A DNA stretch of 64,000 nt from assembly GCA_004352715.1 (NCBI GenBank), contig SCFE01000001.1:3432832-3496831 (forward strand), given 5' to 3'. This document shows positions 21,377 through 32,483 of the stretch, one piece after another; positions within the stretch are counted from its first letter, which is position 1, and each line of letters opens with the position of its first letter. Source of the DNA: Hofstenia miamia (Eukaryota; Xenacoelomorpha; Acoela). Under the pieces are notes generated by a model that made no database searches, was not told where the DNA came from, and was given only the letters and a program-made list of their open reading frames with translations. The translations under genes were made by a program, and so were the position numbers.

Positions 21377-23504
21377 GAAACTATTGAACTCTCAGAAATT
21401 GAATCACCATATTTCAATATTAACAAAGACTTTATTACTCAACAACAAAAACCAACGTATGACACGAACCCAATTGGATCTCAGGATTTCGAGGTTCCTG
21501 ATTTATGTGTATCTAAATATGACTCTAGGGAAGTGTTTTTGGAACATTCTGTTATGCCATTAGTCTCTACTAGTACTCAGCTTTCTGAAGTATGTTTTAA
21601 TAACTTTGAGTTTGATAACATCCATACTGATGCAACCATTAATGTAGGAATTCAACCATTTAACCTAAGTACAGATGTTGATGTTTCTGGAAAAGAATCT
21701 AGTCGTTTTAGCTCACCCTCATCTATTGTTTGCTCTAATGTATCAAACAATACTAATTGGATTGAACCCAATTATATAGTTATTTTTCCTCCATTATTAA
21801 AAAAATTTATAAATAAATGTTTTAAGCAAAATCTACTCCTGACAGTATACAGCCAGATAGTCAATTTTTCAGAAAATTCCCATCAGATAATTATTCGCAA
21901 TTGCAATGATAAATTTTGTTTTTTAAGAACACTCCTTCATATGTTTCGTTTCAAGATTTTGTACGACAAAAGATATCGGTTATTTTTCAACTTTATGCTT
22001 AAGTTTTCACGTTTTATTCAGTTTACAAATGACTTTTCTAAGAATATTCGTTATTTGCGACGTCTAACATTGTTTTCGAATCCAATGGCATTGCCTTTAA
22101 ATCAATTTCAATTGCAGTGTCCTATCGCATTGATACAAAAAAGAAAAATACCAATCTTAAATGAGATGGCTATTCCGCAAAAACGAATTAAGCACGTTGA
22201 CAGCACTGCTAAAATGGTTAACATTTCTGTAATAGAACATCGATTGCTTAGCACAACTATCCTTTTTGAAATATGTAATCCATTCCATCGGAAACGGAAA
22301 CTTGCGAATGTCCATTCGTCAAAAAAGCGATTGAAACGTATGTATGGAAATTCTGAATCGCCTAATATCCATGCTAGAGTGAACAATAGATTAGCATTAA
22401 AAAGTGCTAGCATTAATCGATTAAGTAGTAGCTATGTGTGTAATTTTCATAGGGACTGCAATGATGATTTTGAGTTAAGTCCTGGAGATTTCGTTGAGGA
22501 TGGTGATTTTTACAATCTTAATTGGAATAACTATGTTAATGAAGATTTTGAGGAAGTAACACCTGAGTGCGAAGAAAGTCTTAATTCAGAATGCTTGAGA
22601 AATAATTCTCAAGCTGAAAACATTGCTTGCACAAGTAATTTCTTTTTATCACCTACCGGGCAACAGCTGAACTATACTGATTTGGGATTATTGGCTTCAC
22701 CTGAGAATAATTCATGTAATGTTCAACTGGATTTCCATTCTCAGATTTCCAAATTAGTGAGATTTTGTGATAATAAATATTCCGATAATTCTTCGTACAT
22801 TGATGAGCATCTTATAGAAGTTCATTCTCCCATTGACATCGATTGTAATCTTCAAAATGATTTTCTATCTAAAATTACTTCAAAAAATTATATCTTTGAC
22901 AATGAGGATCTATTTGAGTGCTCTGGGTGTGTTAATAAATTAATTATTGAACATGCTTCTCCTTTTGAATGCAATTACAGTGTTGAAAATGACGTTGTTA
23001 AGCTTATAATTGATCAGTTATGGAATATGATTTTAACTGCACTTGACCAAGAAAATTTTGAAACATCCGCCTGCATTTCAAAATATCAAACTCTTGGAAT
23101 TAGTCAAGATCAGAAGCATTTGTCTTCATATACTGAAAATACTCTAATAGTTCAATGCGATTCTATGGATTGCAATTCGGAGTATATACCATGTAGCAAT
23201 GAAGAGCCTTCAACAAGCAATCTAATAATTAAGCATTCGCCACTTCACTTAGATAACACTTATTTTCAAGATAACGACATATCGGTCGTAAAAGTGAATA
23301 ATCAAAACAAATTCGACGGAACAAAATTCGATACAGAAAGAGAAATATGCGAATCCAATATACTTACTTGTAATTCCAAAAAGGTCGATGATTTGTCTAA
23401 CTTTCATTCCAAGCAAACTTTTTCAAGATTTTGTAATTCTCCTGTAAACAATCAATATTGGAACCTATTTACAGTCAATCAAGCGACTATCTATAATCAT
23501 TCAG
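21377..23504 (+). CDS. Large exon of an unknown, Asn/Ser-rich protein
   Basis: The frame is open from 21377, directly after GTGACTATAG (a plausible acceptor; TAG is also an in-frame stop), to a stop at 23528-23530. That is over 700 codons in DNA of roughly 65-70 percent AT, so selection on coding is very likely. If translation starts in this exon, the first ATG is at 21554. The protein is rich in Asn, Ser, Asp and Cys. It has a basic middle part (KRKIPILNEM, HRKRKLANVHSSKKRLKRMY) and an acidic second half with four degenerate repeats built on S-P-x(2-4)-C-N-x-x-x-N-D (about 22690, 22810, 22940 and 23221). No signal peptide, membrane segment or known domain was recognised. TCAG|GTGGGT at 23504/23505 is a possible donor leaving phase 1, and an exon at 28151 has the matching phase. 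Function unknown; probably largely disordered. Confidence 0.75.
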
Positions 23505-23530
23505 GTGGGTTGCAAAATTTAATTAAATAG

Positions 23531-24588
23531 CTTTTTATTAATGCAATGTTTGTTTATGTATATAATATGTTTACAAATAGTGTTTTTTGAAAAAAGATTG
23601 AGAAATAGTCTATGTAGTCAGTGTAATTAGGAAATAACATTTAGTATTTTAAATATTTTGTTTCCTTTCTATATGAACTTTTAATGTTCATATTATTTGG
23701 CATTAATTACAAATAGTGTTCTGTAATGAAGATAGCATTCTTCTCCATTGGATAATGCCGTCTTTGAACTTTGATTTTGCAGTAAATTTGTTCCTATGAA
23801 TTGAAGCCATACAACTTTTTAACAATTGACAATTAATTATTTCAGAGTTTTAGCTTTTATTTAGATAAAGTTGCTTGCCTTTCATTTGCATCATTCAAAC
23901 CTCAATTCAACCGAATTTCTTAAGCCGATTCGATTACCCAAATTATTTAATGTATCCAATGTATTGGACATTACACTTAATGAAATTCTTCAGTTTTATT
24001 AACAATAACAGTTTTTGTTCTTTCAATTCTTTCTCAAAAATCTAATCCGCACAATGATATATAATATTTGAGGCCTTTCGTATGGTATTTTTTACAAGGT
24101 ATAAATTCAGGGACTAAATCATAATTAATTTTTCCATTCTACAACTAAAATTTTTTAACTATGTACTTTGACACTCCTTCAGCGCGAACTGGTGATTATT
24201 GATCAGCACAATTATTAATGTTAAAACTGATGTTATTTAAACAGCATTTGTTATCGCTATTGTATTGCGAATTGCGCATTAACTACTTAGTTCTTTCTTC
24301 ATTGACAAATAATTTTATATATTCTATGAAACACTTAGAAAAATGCCCTTAAATCTTTAGTTAATTTCTAATGTCTATGCAAAGTTTCAATGAATTACTA
24401 CGATTTCATTCGGCAAAAAAATGATACATGCAAATACAATACTTTGAAAAGCTATATCTCCTCTTGAATGAATGGCTAAAATTTTAAGGTTGTTTAAGTT
24501 TAGATAGTGCAAATAAGCGCATATAGTACACTATATTTCATTTGCAGTGAATGTCTTGCTACCAAATCTGTATCAGAATAGACTAATG

Positions 24589-24592
<4 letters not shown>
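23531..24592. other. No gene seen; proposed intron sequence
   Basis: AT-rich non-coding sequence after the large ORF. If the proposed splice at 23505 is right, this is the first part of a 4646-bp intron (23505-28150) that then contains three transposon remains. Confidence 0.5.

Positions 24593-24632
<40 letters not shown>
24593..24632. repeat. (TA)n microsatellite, left of a Tc1 derivative
   Basis: Forty bases of TA directly abut the left terminus of a Tc1-like element. A second TA tract (25226-25261) abuts its right terminus. Confidence 0.95.
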
Positions 24633-24635
<3 letters not shown>

Positions 24636-25222
24636 TGTGTGTGTGCGACAAAAAATTAGAAACACCATAAAAAATCAAGAAATTTGTTTTAGCTAAACAT
24701 TTACCTATCAATTTATCAATTTAATGACTTTAGGTAACCGTTGTGTTAATTTACTTTGTTTTTCTTGTTATTACCACATTGTTGCCAATTTTCAAGGCAT
24801 TATGTGCTACAATTTTTGTAGTAATTAAATACATGATATTTAAAAATATCAACATGCTTCCATGGCCGGGGAATAGTCCAGACCTGAACCCTATTGAAAA
24901 CCTATGGGCCATAATCAAAAGGAAGGTTGCTAAACAGTCAATCAGCACCAAGCAGCAAATGATCTTTGAAATACTTCATTGTTGAAACTGTGACGCAACA
25001 CTACAAGAGAAGCTTAAGAATTTGATAGAGTATATCAAAAAGAATGGAAGATATAAAAGCAAAGGGTGGCGTCACAAAATATTAAGCTTATTTTCTGTAT
25101 TGTAATTTTTATTTTGTTTTGTTATCAAATTTTATATTCTATCTTGTAGCATGCTCTTACAATATATTAATTAAAAGAATATTGTCTCCATTTTTTAGAA
25201 GTGTTTCTAATTTTTTGTTACG

Positions 25223-25225
<3 letters not shown>
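24633..25225 (+). mobile_element. Internally deleted Tc1-like element inserted in a TA microsatellite
   Basis: Inverted ends share ACAAAAAATTAGAAACAC: 24650-24667 on the left, and the reverse complement near 25200-25219 on the right. Both ends are flanked by TA repeats, which makes a TA target duplication natural. The element is only 593 bp, against 1.2-1.6 kb for autonomous Tc1 elements. It keeps just the end of the transposase, so it would depend on another element to move. The left end carries an extra (GT)n expansion. Confidence 0.8.
24850..24985 (+). pseudogene. Tc1 transposase C-terminal remnant
   Basis: [20 protein letters not shown] contains the block with the last catalytic Glu (P-I-E-N-L-W) of Tc1 transposases, followed by a basic helix and a stop at 24983-24985. 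The DNA-binding domain and both catalytic Asp residues are absent. The upstream open frame to 24743 does not resemble transposase. Confidence 0.85.

Positions 25226-25261
<36 letters not shown>
25226..25261. repeat. (TA)n microsatellite, right of the Tc1 derivative
   Basis: Continuation of the TA microsatellite interrupted by the 593-bp element. Confidence 0.95.
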
Positions 25262-25262
<1 letters not shown>

Positions 25263-25419
25263 TGGTAAAAAAAGATATCTAATTCATTTTACTTCATTAT
25301 ATGTGTTGTCTGGAGGCAACAACAGGATTTTTAGTTTTCAATGCTATTTGAAAATATTTTAAGTAAGCAAGTTGACATATCTGAAAAAGATGCTGATAAA
25401 CTTTATGAACAAAATCTTT

Positions 25420-25951
25420 TCGAATTTTACTGGTGGCATGATGGCATAAATTTTAGAAAATCCCAAATGCAAGTTTTTCTCAGTTCTTCAGTCATGATTA
25501 TTTTTCTCAGTTGTTCTGAGGGCTGTTGCTGATGGAGATTACTGCATTATGTCTGTTCAAGTCTAAGCTGTTTTTAAGTGTTTCACGCATTTGAAGAATT
25601 TAAATTTTGAGGTTGCTTTAAATAACAAATTAAGAATTGCATTACCAAAACTTATTCTCAATATAAAGAGAGAAATACAATTTGTTTTTTGGGATTTTTA
25701 TGACATCAAATAATATTTTAAGGCCTTACCCAAATAGAAATTTAAGTGTTTCTAAGCTGATATTTGTTTGTTTATCACCTGTAAGGCGTATGGCGCGTAT
25801 GCTTGAATTTGGTTTTGGTTTTATGATGAACAAACAACGATTGTTACCAACTCTACAGGTCAATCATGAATTAAGATTTTCAATTTTGAGATGTTGCTGT
25901 ACTGTGTGTAAAAGTTTCGTAAAAATGATGACATACTATTCGAAGATGTAG
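25420..25951 (+). pseudogene. PIF/Harbinger nuclease relic
   Basis: The 3' part, 25682-25951, reads NILRPYPNRNLSVSKLIF followed by RRMARMLEFGFGFMMNKQRL, which mirrors the PIF/Harbinger DDE nuclease block 'L-x-R-P-Y-P-G-R-x-L-x-x-x-x-x-x-F-N-x-x-L-S-x-x-R-R-x-x-E-N-A-F-G-I'. The catalytic E-N is changed to M-L. Upstream (about 25500-25680), AVADGDYCIMSVQV matches the preceding D-A-x-Y-x-F-x-x-x-D-V strand. Stops and frameshifts separate the blocks, and the family's second MADF/Myb-like protein is not seen. It sits inside the proposed large intron. Confidence 0.65.
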
Positions 25952-26194
25952 TATTCAGTTATCCTATGTATAATTTAATGCAATAAGAACCAGAGGAGGG
26001 ATTTCCTATATTGCACTAGCCATATATTTTGTCCATCTTTTAGCCATAGCATGGCAAAATGAAAAAAAGATTTTGTATCTGCAAATATTAAATTAGATTG
26101 CGTTTCAGTTTCTGCATTTATTCACATAGTAAATCCGTTTTATGGCATGAGCAACTAATTCACATGTTATTTATTGGTTTATAACTAGACCAGA

Positions 26195-27840
26195 TACTCA
26201 AGGTTGGAAGCGGGTCATGATTTTGCAACCCCACCCGCAACAGAAAAATTCCTTTCACTTTCGCTGCACAATGCTTGCTGTAAGAACACCTTGCGGGCTA
26301 GCTTCGGTAGCGTCTGCTTCAATAATAGATTTTCGTATTTGTTAGTCACTACCATTCTGTCGTATGCCTTTAACTCGTCGTCAATTGTTTTAAATAAACA
26401 CGATGACGAAGTTGATGGAACATCGAAGATACCGGCAAAGAAGCTTCTCTTGAGCTGTTTTTTTGAGGCGAGCTGTTTATTGAGCGGTCAAAGGATTTTT
26501 TGTAACGATTCAGCAAAGAAAATGGTTGGGAATAATGGCGATCCAGTGATCATCTGCATGGATTTGAGATTTGGGTGTAGATAGCAATCAATTACGTGCG
26601 TTTCTGAAGTCGAAGTCCAGTATTTTTCCCATAGCCTCCCACAGTAATGCTTCAAATATTCGAATCGATGACAATTTGCTGGCTTTCCTTTCAAGACAAT
26701 ATTGTTCCATACGAAAATACGTCACTAGAACCATGTGTATTTTGGGAATGGATGAAAATTCCATATTCCGAAACACTTCTTTAAGGGGTTTAATCCATTC
26801 GTCAAAATTATCAAATAAATATTTGTTGCGAGGCATAATATGAGATAAGCGACGAGCCGCAAGCAATTCTTCTAAGGTATCGAAACTCACTTATAGATCT
26901 TCCCAATTTCTCATTTTGCAGGAACGTTCAATAGAAACAGGTAAAAGATAATTAATTCCAGTTGAATGTGAAATATAGCTTTGAAGGGATTTCATTTCCT
27001 CATGCAGCACAGAAAATTCGTTATCTTGCTTACACGATTCATTCATTGCAGTTATGAAAGCGGTGACAAAAACATCGGTAGACAATTTCATCCTTCAATG
27101 CAGCTAGCATATTACTTGCAGAATCAGTTGTAAAAGGGACAGAGCCACTCGGAATATCATAATCGTGTAGGACAGATAAAATTTCCTTTCGTATATTCTC
27201 TCCAGTATGTGCAACCTCTGGAAATACTTTGCAGCTAAGAATATTTTTTTGAAAATCCACAGAATCAGGAGAATCATGGTAGAATAATGTAATATCCAAA
27301 TAAGATCTTTTATGGACATCATCACTCCAAATATCATACGTAGCAGCTACTGTTCCTCCTAGTACGGAATTCTTTATAGAAGACTTCAATTTTATAGTGT
27401 GAGAATCGTGTGACTCTCTAAATTTCTTGGCCACGGTCGTCTTACGACCATACCAAAAATGTCTAATAACAATGTTTCCATACTTGTTGTCTATATTAGC
27501 ACCAAACTGAACAAGGTTTACCAAATACGGTTCTTCTATTGATCGATATGAATGAAAGCAATTAACAACAAATTTGCTTTCCAATAGCTTAAGCTCTTCT
27601 TTGTCGGATCTGTTGAAGCATTGTTTGTTCGTCGGTAGCATTTGCTTGATCGACGGTTGGGTAGAAGTATTAGAAGGCTGTATGCATTTCTGAATATGAT
27701 TTCCACATTCCTAGTACCAGTATGACGACCGTCTTCACTTTTAATAATAAATTTACGAAAGCAAACGTTACATGAACCATATGATGAAAGAACTTTTCCA
27801 TTTTCGTTGACAGGATTCGCAAAATGTGTTAAACTTCCGA
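26195..27840 (-). pseudogene. hAT transposase with BED-type finger, frameshifted
   Basis: On the minus strand, from the N-terminus: a BED-like zinc finger with CNVCFRKFIIKSEDG and, after a frameshift, HIQKC (about 27700-27830); then ESKFVVNCFHSYRSIEEPYL (about 27520-27580); then TYDIWSDDVHKRSYLDITLF with the first catalytic Asp, and FTTDSASNMLAALKD (second) near 27110-27160 with CFCHRFHNCNE. Helical insertion-domain frames continue to about 26490. The C-terminal dimerisation block ends FLQQALCSESERNFSVAGG near 26230-26290, equivalent to the 'S-x-x-S-E-R-x-F-S-x-A-G' motif. Four or more frames are used, so it is inactive. Length and order fit a nearly whole hAT (ZBED-like) transposase. Terminal repeats were not identified. 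Confidence 0.8.
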
Positions 27841-28150
27841 TCTATTGTTGGTAACAACCAACTTTAAGGCCTTCAATTTGAGCTTGTTTTCGATTTCATT
27901 GGGAGAGACCACTTTGCATATCTTAAATGCATTTTTTATGCCTCATGTAATTAGAATTTTAATAGAAAAACAGCTTATTTTGTTCTTCTGATACTTTTCT
28001 TTCATTTGCTTTTGTTCTCGTTAGTTTTACTTGGAAGGGCCAATTCTGACAACTGCATGTATTTAGGATGTAAAATTGTCAGGCTTTCTAGTGTTAATTT
28101 CCTAGTATGTGATTCGTTTCGAAAACAAATATTAATTTTCGTTATTTTAG

Positions 28151-28234
28151 ACTCTGATTCTTTATTGGAACCTGGTCAACTGAGTAGTTCATCGAATTTC
28201 ACCTGGGAAAATAATCAAAATGATTATAATATTT
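28151..28234 (+). CDS. Candidate second exon of the unknown gene
   Basis: An 84-nt segment lies between CGTTATTTTAG (acceptor) and GTATGT (donor at 28235). Entered in phase 1 it reads DSDSLLEPGQLSSSSNFTWE and leaves in phase 1. The large exon ending at 23504 also leaves one base (G) over, so the junction gives an in-frame Asp codon, and the composition (Ser, Asn, Asp) matches. Seen: splice sites, phase and composition. Inferred: that it joins the exon 4.6 kb upstream. Confidence 0.5.
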
Positions 28235-28793
28235 GTATGTATTTTTAATTATAATTAGCTTCATTTTTTATTATGAACATCATTCTTCCATTTATCAGTA
28301 AAATGCTATTGGTTATTTCAGTATTGGCTTATATCATTCTGCACATTTCATGTGTTTTCATATGCAGGGTGATACAAAATGAGTGCCACAAAATTGGTCT
28401 TTGTTTAATGTAATTAAATATGTTTTATTGTAGTTGCCTCTAAAACCTGTTATTGTTTTCAATTTAATCGTAGTTATTTATTTGTATTTACTATCAAACT
28501 TATAATACAACGAATTCTAAACTTGCTCTTCTTAAAGACCATATCAATATTTCTCTACAATTGAAATGGATGTTTTTTAAGAAAATTTTCTCATCTAATT
28601 TTTAATAATAAAATATAAGAGTTTACAAAATTTATCATTGATGAAATTTATCTTAATAAGTTTGTTTTGACAAAAATTCAATTCCTGAAAAGTATAAATT
28701 TTCATGCTGTTCTTTGTCTTAAACTGATTACTTTGTAATTTTTTAGTTATGGGTGTCTTGATGCTGTTTATCATAAAGACCATTTTTTTGTAG

Positions 28794-28813
28794 GTGGCAC
28801 GAATTTTCTATAA
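28794..28813 (+). CDS. Candidate terminal exon of the unknown gene
   Basis: After a pyrimidine-rich CCATTTTTTTGTAG, the phase-1 reading gives C-G-T-N-F-L and a stop at 28811-28813. The protein counted from the ATG at 21554 would be 684 aa. An AATAAA lies at 29154-29159, just before a Tc1 insertion. With so short an exon the evidence is only acceptor quality and phase. Confidence 0.25.
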
Positions 28814-29312
28814 ACAGCTTCGCAAAATATATTATAGACATACTCTATTGTTCATTTTTTCTTACGATTTCTTGAGAGTGTTCGCATCAAATACAAAAAT
28901 TAAAAGTTTCATCCTCATAGATTTAAAATTTTTCAATATTGCGTCTGAATCAGCAGTTTGGATGTTCTTGAGGGCGATCAAGTAGTTCAATTTAGGCTCA
29001 GTAATTTTTCAACAGGCATACTCAAATTCTTCGCATTTTAACTTTTTCAATGGTCTCAGATAAAAAAACTCGATGTTTCAATGTGCCTCTTAATTGTTGC
29101 CATTTCCAAGGCTTATTTAATTTGTGGCCCTTTCCAAGTGATATTTAATGAACAATAAATTAGGCCGCTGTTTTACAGTGCTGCCCAAAATTAAATGGGA
29201 CATTATAAAAAAACGACATAAGTCCTGAAAAAATTACTTTACTGATAAATAATTTAAATATGTAACAAAACATCAAAGAATTAATTATGATGTATTATAA
29301 AATGGAACAGTC

Positions 29313-30530
29313 TCACCAGCGTGTGTGGCCACCATTTGCATGATAGAGATCATTGAGGCGTTTGGGCATGGAATTCATCAGTTTTTCCAGTTTTGCCTTT
29401 GGAAAATTGTTCCAGGTGTCTTGAATGAGGTTTACCAGTTCTCCCTTGTTCCTTGGCTTGGTGTTGCGCATGATTGCCTTCATGTCTTTCCAAAGGGTTT
29501 CTATTGGCGACATGTCAGGAGACTGTGGAGGCCAGGAAATTCGAGGAAATTCTTGTTGCTTAATCCAGGCCTGGACAATTTTTGCTGTATGCACGGGGGC
29601 ATTGTCTTCCTGGAAAATGAATTTATTGTTGGGGAAACCAATTGACCTCGCTGCTGGAAGCATTGTTGTCTTCAGAATGTCCAGGTACACTTCTTTGTCC
29701 ACTGAGCCTTGAAGAAACATCAGTGGCATCCACCATGCTTGACAGTGGGCTGGAGGCACTCGTCATTGAACTTCTCATTGGACCGTCGTCGAACGTGAAT
29801 ACGATATTTTGATGAAAATAGCTCAAACGAGCTTTCGTCACTAAATAACACATTTCTCCATCTCTTCGAATCCCAATGCCGAAAGCGTTTGGCAAAATGC
29901 CACCTTTTTGCTTTATTTGCTTTGGATAGTAATGGTTTTTTCACAGNNNNNNNNNNNNNNNNNNNNNNNNNNNNNNNNNNNNNNNNNNNNNNNNNNNNNN
30001 NNNNNNNNNNNNNNNNNNNNNNNNNNNNNNNNNNNNNNNNNNNNNNNNNNNNNNNNNNNNNNNNNNNNNNNNNNNNNNNNNNNNNNNNNNNNNNNNNNNN
30101 NNNNNNNNNNNNNNNNNNNNNNNNNNNNNNNNNNNNNNNNNNNNNNNNNNNNNNNNNNNNNNNNNNNNNNNNNNNNNNNNNNNNNNNNNNNNNNNNNNNN
30201 NNNNNNNNNNNNNNNNNNNNNNNNNNNNNNNNNNNNNNNNNNNNNNNNNNNNNNNNNNNNNNNNNNNNNNNNNNNNNNNNNNNNNNNNNNNNNNNNNNNN
30301 NNNNNNNNNNNNNNNNNNNNNNNNNNNNNNNNNNNNNNNCCTTGTCCTTTCAATTGAGCCACACTAGAATTAGTCTTCCATTTTTTTAGAACATTTGACA
30401 CTGTATTTTTGTTGACACATAATTGCCTTGCAATTTCACGAATAGAACACTTATTTTCAGACAGGAAAACAATGCGGTATTTCGTTTCTTGTGATATATT
30501 TTGGCCAATTTTGCATCGTTTTGGGGGCAT
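29313..30530 (-). pseudogene. Tc1 transposase (DD34E), small deletion and gap
   Basis: It starts at the ATG at 30530-30528 with MPPKRCKIGQNISQETKYRI and a helix-turn-helix (CSIREIARQLCVNKNTVSNV). After the gap come NVLFSDESSFELF (first catalytic Asp), IFQEDNAPVHTA (second Asp) and WPPQSPDMSPIETLW (Glu), with 34 residues between the second Asp and the Glu, the Tc1 spacing. Around 29740-29760 the frame shifts and about a dozen residues of the conserved GGGS-x-M-x-W-G region are missing, so this copy should be inactive. The frame ends at 29313. Confidence 0.9.
29947..30339. other. Assembly gap, 393 N
   Basis: Lies inside the Tc1 transposase between the DNA-binding domain and the first catalytic Asp. 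For a normal transposase the missing part would be of similar size. Confidence 0.98.
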
Positions 30531-30735
30531 TGTATAATTAATAACAACTACGGTTTTTGGTTGATGCGTGAAAAATAATTCAAATATATTGCTAGTAAAC
30601 AGGAAGTTAGACCGTAAACATCGATTTAAACAAAAATGATCAACAACGAAGAAATTTAAGTATCTTTGCAGATAGAAATCTAATAGAATTTGTGGTTTTT
30701 TAATACTGTCCCATTTAATTTTGGCCAGCACTGTA

Positions 30736-31039
30736 AGTTGTCAACATTCTATCATAATAATCAAAATACATATAAAGAAATGGTAAATATTTTTAAAGGT
30801 GTGTGGTATAACCGTAAATATTTTTGCTTGGTTTGGTTCTCCAATGGTTCGATTTGGAATTAAACAGCATCATTGCAAGAAGCCTCAGCAGCTGATGAAT
30901 TGTTGCTGATTATTTGCTAATAATAATTGTCCAAAGGGAATATTTGATATAATTTTGATAATTATTGACAAGTAACAGTTATGACGGTCTAGTTCCGGGT
31001 ACTGGTTCTTGATGCATTCAGTAAGTCTCTTGCTACTGC
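30736..31039. other. No gene seen
   Basis: AT-rich non-coding sequence between the Tc1 element and a weak hAT relic. Confidence 0.5.
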
Positions 31040-31290
31040 CAAATCAAGGACTGCATTTTGGAGTGCCTTCGTTATAAATACTCCTTGACAGCAAGATTAA
31101 AGTGATGCGAACAGATCTTATAAAAGGTTTCTGCGAAAGTGCTGCCGAAAATGTCTTTGTTCTTAACAATTTTCTCTATTATTGAACTGATATTATCCAG
31201 TTGGTTCCCACACATGCTCAGCGCAAACTATAAAAAGCTGTGCTCTTCCGCTGTCTGACTTTCTTCATTTAGTAGAGGATAAAATTAGAG
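31040..31290 (-). pseudogene. Fragment of a second hAT-type transposase
   Basis: The minus strand reads ALSMCGNQLDNISSIIEKIV and then KICSHHFNLAVKEYL. The second matches the hAT block 'C-A-S-H-R-F-N-L-A-V', and the first resembles the 'G-D-N-C-S-T-N' block before it. Stops interrupt the frame and no further block is convincing. It differs from the hAT at 26195-27840, whose equivalent block is CFCHRFHNC. Confidence 0.45.
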
Positions 31291-31709
31291 TAGTACAATT
31301 ACTATTTTATCTCTCCCAGGATGTACTGCAAAGATTCCGATGTAGTAGTGTGGCGATTGTTGACTAGTCGTCGAGAATGATTGCGAAAAGCTCACTTAGA
31401 CTTTTACTTACCAAACGTTCTACTTCAGCAGTAAAAAGATGAATATACTCCACGAAATTACATTTGAAATGGAATGTAAGTTCAAATATTGTCTAGTTCT
31501 ACAAAAGAAGTGTAAAGTCAACACATACCTTATAAAAATAATTTATTCGAAAATAGTATTACAATATTTTCTGAAATAACTTTACAAACTTTTATTTACA
31601 AGCACTAAAAGATATGTATGTATAGTATTTTATTAGTGGTGCAGTGGCTCTCTCAAGATGTTACATATTATATTTATTTTATTATATTCCTGTTCTTCTA
31701 TTATTAATT

Positions 31710-32120
31710 TCACATTTTATCTATTTTCTCTGATTTTCGGATTTCATCAAAATATTTACAGGTTTTAATTAAATGTATAGGTTCATCTTTCCCATCTTCA
31801 CATAGAGGACATTTTAGACCATATCTAATGAACTTCATAGGTTTAATATTGCCAATTGCAAACTTATACATTAGATTAGTATTTGCTGGTGATATAATAA
31901 ATGTATTAAAGATGTTCTTAAATAAGTTCTTTGTATTTTCAATCTTAACATTAAAATGGTTTTTTAAATAATTAAACCTTTCAGATTTGTTTTTAATTTC
32001 AGCAATTTTTATACAGATCTTAGATATGCTATTATTTTTTAATGTTATTATGTTATCTTGAAGTTTAATTACAAACTGAGCATAGAGGTTTCTTTTATCA
32101 TATATTAACTCTATGTTCAT
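31710..32120 (-). pseudogene. LINE 3' end with zinc-knuckle
   Basis: The open frame ends in CPLCEDGKDEPIHLIKTC (C-x2-C-x8-H-x4-C), the zinc-binding knuckle found after the thumb or RNase H region in many LINE polyproteins, followed by a basic helix with the typical Arg. The RT itself is not visible upstream. A 5'-truncated LINE copy is the simplest reading. Confidence 0.6.
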
Positions 32121-32483
32121 TCTTTACTTATGTTCATTCTTTACGATATCTCCATAGATATATATTTCATTTCTCCTACATATATTAAGTTTACTACTTT
32201 CAACAAAACCTGTATTTAGTTGCGGACATATTGGTGTGCTTAAGTAATATTGAGCTGTTATTATTTTTCCTAACGTAATTTTANTAGCCAAATGAGAATT
32301 AGATAGCCAGGTAAATTACTCATAAAGTCAAGCCACAAGTTTTACTTGATATTTTACGACCAATTGACTATTTAATTTAAAAAATCATTAAAAGAAAAAA
32401 TATAGGCTTGATTTTAGGCACAAACAACTTTTATAAATGAAATATAAGAAAAGGCGTTTCAAACTAATGGCACAAGTTAACAT
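32121..32483. other. No gene seen; single N at 32284
   Basis: AT-rich sequence between two mobile-element remains. The lone N may mark a contig join, as at 54809. Confidence 0.6.

Larger units (their letters stand above)
29176..30733 (-). mobile_element. Tc1 element with both termini and TA duplication
   Basis: The left terminus CAGTGCTGCCCAAAATTAAA (29176) and the reverse complement of the right terminus (CAGTGCTGGCCAAAATTAAA, ending at 30733) match with one difference over 20 bases. TA lies on both sides (29174-29175, 30734-30735). Length is 1558 bp including a 393-N gap, normal for Tc1. The transposase is on the minus strand and damaged. Confidence 0.92.

Noticed and set aside
26204-26843. 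Plus-strand frames of 90-126 codons
   Set aside because: Antisense to the hAT transposase blocks, which explain the openness.
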